Shown in pieces: positions 62,275 to 64,000 of a stretch of 64,000 bases of DNA. Below the pieces are notes generated by a model. That model made no database searches, was not told the DNA's origin, and worked only from the letters and a program-made list of their open reading frames with translations. The translations under genes and the position numbers were made by a program. Each line of letters begins with the position of its first letter. Position 1 is the stretch's first letter. Location of the stretch: NCBI GenBank assembly GCA_965250265.1, contig CBDFNO010000009.1:248001-312000 (forward strand), written 5' to 3'. Origin of the DNA: PRS1 sp965250265. Its GTDB lineage: Bacteria; Bacteroidota; Bacteroidia; Flavobacteriales; Flavobacteriaceae.

Positions 62275-62589
62275 ATGTCAAAACTTGAAGAATTAACGGC
62301 TCTATTAGTCAATGAAATCAATGATTTTAAAAATGACGTAAAGCTATTAGAAGAAATTAAGGAACATTTAAACAATACAAAAATCAAAATAGATTTAACA
62401 GAGTATAAATCTATTATTGAAGCACATCAACAAAAAATGGCATCCCATTTGGATACTATTGAACGCTTTGAGAACCGATTTGACTACAAAATAAAGCACG
62501 CTAAAATGTATCCTACTTGGGCGATTATAGTTTTTGTAATTGCTATTTTATTTGGAATAGTTTCAATTTTGTATGTTTTTATCAAGTAG
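62275..62589 (+). CDS. Small coiled-coil membrane protein of the mobilization operon
   Basis: The 104-residue protein has an N-terminal helical, probably coiled-coil part (about residues 1-75, LNNTKIKIDLTEYKSIIEAHQQ) and one C-terminal membrane helix (about 80-103, WAIIVFVIAILFGIVSILYVFI). It begins 11 bases after the relaxase gene. Proteins of this shape often follow relaxase genes in Bacteroidota mobilizable elements (DUF6730-like), and may help dock the relaxosome at the membrane, but their role has not been established to my knowledge. It is the last recognisable gene of the element. Confidence 0.72.
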   Translation: MSKLEELTALLVNEINDFKNDVKLLEEIKEHLNNTKIKIDLTEYKSIIEAHQQKMASHLDTIERFENRFDYKIKHAKMYPTWAIIVFVIAILFGIVSILYVFIK

Positions 62590-62645
62590 AAAATTAATAA
62601 TTTAAATAAAGAAGCCTATTATTATTTATAAAGAAAAATGTCAAA

Positions 62646-64000
62646 TTAAAAAGAAACTCTAAAACTAACATTTGGGGTGAACCCTAAAGATGATTGCGAA
62701 AATTTTTCTAGTTCATTATTATCATTAACATCATAATAACTATTAATAGTATTAACGCGATTAAATAAATTCAAAATTGAAACTCCAAGTTCAGCATGAG
62801 TTTTGTTTGATATATAAAACTGATAGGTAGATGATAAATCTATTCGGCTATAATCTGATAAACGACTACTATTTGCTGGTTCATAATTAATTTTGTTATT
62901 ACTTACAGGGTTATTGTTTTCTGGTTTAGTAGTTGGTTTTCCAGAATGCCAGTTATAACCCGCTGAAAATTTAAAATTGTTTAAAGTATAAGTTGTTCCA
63001 AAAGTTACAGTATTGGCAATATCAAAATTATTATGAAACTCATTATCCTGTAGATTTTCAAAATTATAATAATTGTCCATGTAAGTATAACTCAACCAAG
63101 TATTAAGATTTCTAAATTGCTTTCTTAATAAAAAATTAAAACCAAAACCATAATAACTACCATATGTTCTTGATAACAAGTATTGATTTTGGAATCCTTG
63201 ACTTTGGGTTGTTATACCATCTACTTTTTTTAAATAACCTTCTCCATTGATTAACCACCCATCACGATCATATTGCAACCCCAATGAAACCTGTTTACTT
63301 TGTATTACGGGAATGTTGGTTTTGTTTGATAGCTGCCAACGGCGTTCTTCGATACCTAAAAAGTCGTTTTGTAAATTAATGACTTGCGATGTGATTTGAT
63401 GCTTAAACTCTCCAAGAATTTCAAAATTAAAATGCTGATTTATTTTTTGATTGAAGCTTAAGCGTGGTTCAAAAATATACTTATTTAACCTAGGAATATA
63501 GTTAGCCCGAATACCAGCTGTAATACTACTCTTTTTATTTTTAGATAAAAATTTTACTTGTGAATATAGACCATGTGTTCTCAAAACTTCTGCTATAAAT
63601 AAACTAAATACTGGATTATCTACATCGTCAAAATTGGTGACTTGCGTTTCAATAAATTGATATCCATTTAGAAGAGAAAATCGCTCATTAATTTTAGATA
63701 GAGCGTTTAGTTTTATTCCAGTTTCAGACACTTTGTTTTCTTGTAAAGCCCGCTGGTTTAGCATAATATTAGCATTTATTGCTTTCAGCTTATAATCAGT
63801 CTCGTAGATTTGCAAAGAGGTTTGAAATTTATTATTCCAAATTCTTTTATAAAAGAAACCACCACCAAAACTATTTTGAACAAGACTGCTTCTGCGGGAT
63901 TCATCGATTCCATTTAGTGTTGCATTTTCATCAAAAAAGAGCTCATTATTTGCGGTTAATAAATTCAGTCGAATTTGATTTTTAGGGTCTATTTGGTACA
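62646..64000 (-). CDS. TonB-dependent receptor, C-terminal part of the outer-membrane barrel; 5' end beyond the window
   Basis: The reading frame is open from the right edge (64000) to the stop at 62646, about 451 codons; an internal TTG at 63815 is not the true start. The visible protein is a beta-barrel: many alternating aromatic strands (YGFGFNFLLRKQFRNLNTWL, SYTYMDNYYNF, KFSAGYNWHSGKPTTKPE, SRIDLSSTYQFYISNK) and a C-terminal Phe (VSFRVSF) typical of barrel assembly signals. HSGKPTTKPE and the 'INSYYDVNDNNE' turn are common in flavobacterial TonB receptors. The plug domain and TonB box are outside the window. The cargo and substrate are unknown. It lies opposite the mobilization operon with 56 bases between the stop codons. 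Confidence 0.85.
   Translation of the reverse strand, partial: YQIDPKNQIRLNLLTANNELFFDENATLNGIDESRRSSLVQNSFGGGFFYKRIWNNKFQTSLQIYETDYKLKAINANIMLNQRALQENKVSETGIKLNALSKINERFSLLNGYQFIETQVTNFDDVDNPVFSLFIAEVLRTHGLYSQVKFLSKNKKSSITAGIRANYIPRLNKYIFEPRLSFNQKINQHFNFEILGEFKHQITSQVINLQNDFLGIEERRWQLSNKTNIPVIQSKQVSLGLQYDRDGWLINGEGYLKKVDGITTQSQGFQNQYLLSRTYGSYYGFGFNFLLRKQFRNLNTWLSYTYMDNYYNFENLQDNEFHNNFDIANTVTFGTTYTLNNFKFSAGYNWHSGKPTTKPENNNPVSNNKINYEPANSSRLSDYSRIDLSSTYQFYISNKTHAELGVSILNLFNRVNTINSYYDVNDNNELEKFSQSSLGFTPNVSFRVSF

Larger units (their letters stand above)
58438..62589 (+). mobile_element. Integrative mobilizable element behind mnmE (right end not located)
   Basis: A run of mobility genes on the plus strand starts 254 bases after mnmE: zinc-finger/HTH, tyrosine recombinase, excisionase-like HTH, MobC-like protein, HUH relaxase and a small membrane protein. 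There are no coupling-protein or type IV secretion genes, which makes it mobilizable rather than conjugative. The left end probably lies at the 3' end of mnmE. No repeat of the mnmE 3' end was found in the remaining window, so the right end is beyond the last mobility gene, possibly outside the window with the TonB receptor gene as cargo. Confidence 0.7.

Noticed and set aside
1..64000. CRISPR array
   Set aside because: No series of short, regularly spaced direct repeats with unique spacers was seen; the only tandem repeats are coding ones in the giant gene.

Overview
The window is chromosomal DNA of a Bacteroidota bacterium, most likely a marine member of the Flavobacteriaceae; the genus cannot be fixed from the sequence. 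The signs are very AT-rich DNA, secreted proteins with type IX secretion (T9SS) C-terminal sorting domains, Bacteroidota-type promoters (TTG, about 17-20 bases, TANNTTTG), few Shine-Dalgarno sites, a TonB-dependent receptor, and family members typical of flavobacteria such as the fused E1 alpha/beta 2-oxoacid dehydrogenase and DUF2911 proteins.

Layout. 1-3.1 kb: end of a TlpA-like thioredoxin gene, a GluR0-type ligand-gated potassium channel and a DUF2911/TPR protein. 3.2-5.7 kb: recG with a small lipoprotein gene. 5.8-17.2 kb: a regulatory and effector block made of a LytS-type sensor kinase with a repeat-rich extracytoplasmic domain, a LuxR-type response regulator, and a 2784-residue T9SS-exported mosaic protein (lipase-like domain, leucine-rich repeats, CUB-like domain, many Asp-rich calcium-binding repeats). 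Two similar dyad sites (CTCA-N4-TGAG core), one before the kinase and one before the giant gene, suggest one regulon. 17.3-28.7 kb: housekeeping and envelope genes (patatin, FMN glutamate-synthase-like protein, M20 amidohydrolase, DsrE-like protein, UvrD-type helicase, Sua5/YciO, OmpA lipoprotein, glycosyltransferase, HsdR-N protein, holA). 28.9-31.9 kb: an accessory islet with a three-gene operon starting with a TIGR04255 protein, an IS110-family element with a likely bridge-RNA segment, and a 113-bp cruciform-like repeat beside it. 31.9-44.7 kb: methyltransferase/DoxX operon, the fused 2-oxoacid dehydrogenase, and the uvrA-LOG-nuclease-pseudopeptidase operon. 45.0-48.7 kb: a lipoprotein, a membrane-bound AraC-type regulator with TolB-like and TPR domains, and an unknown anchored protein. 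48.9-58.4 kb: ggt-acpH, glmM, a class V aminotransferase, an LpxL-like acyltransferase, a rhomboid protease, a TlpA-like reductase and mnmE.

58.4 kb to at least 62.6 kb: a small mobilizable element directly behind the 3' end of mnmE. It carries a zinc-finger/HTH protein, a tyrosine recombinase, an excisionase-like HTH protein, a MobC-like protein, an HUH relaxase and a membrane accessory protein, with palindromes in front of both HTH genes. It has no transfer machinery of its own. A TonB-dependent receptor gene runs off the right end on the opposite strand; it may be cargo or chromosome.

The strongest candidates for undescribed biology are the kinase/regulator/giant-protein regulon with its shared dyad site, and the TIGR04255 three-gene operon in the IS110 islet. 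All functions are read from motifs; no database search was possible.
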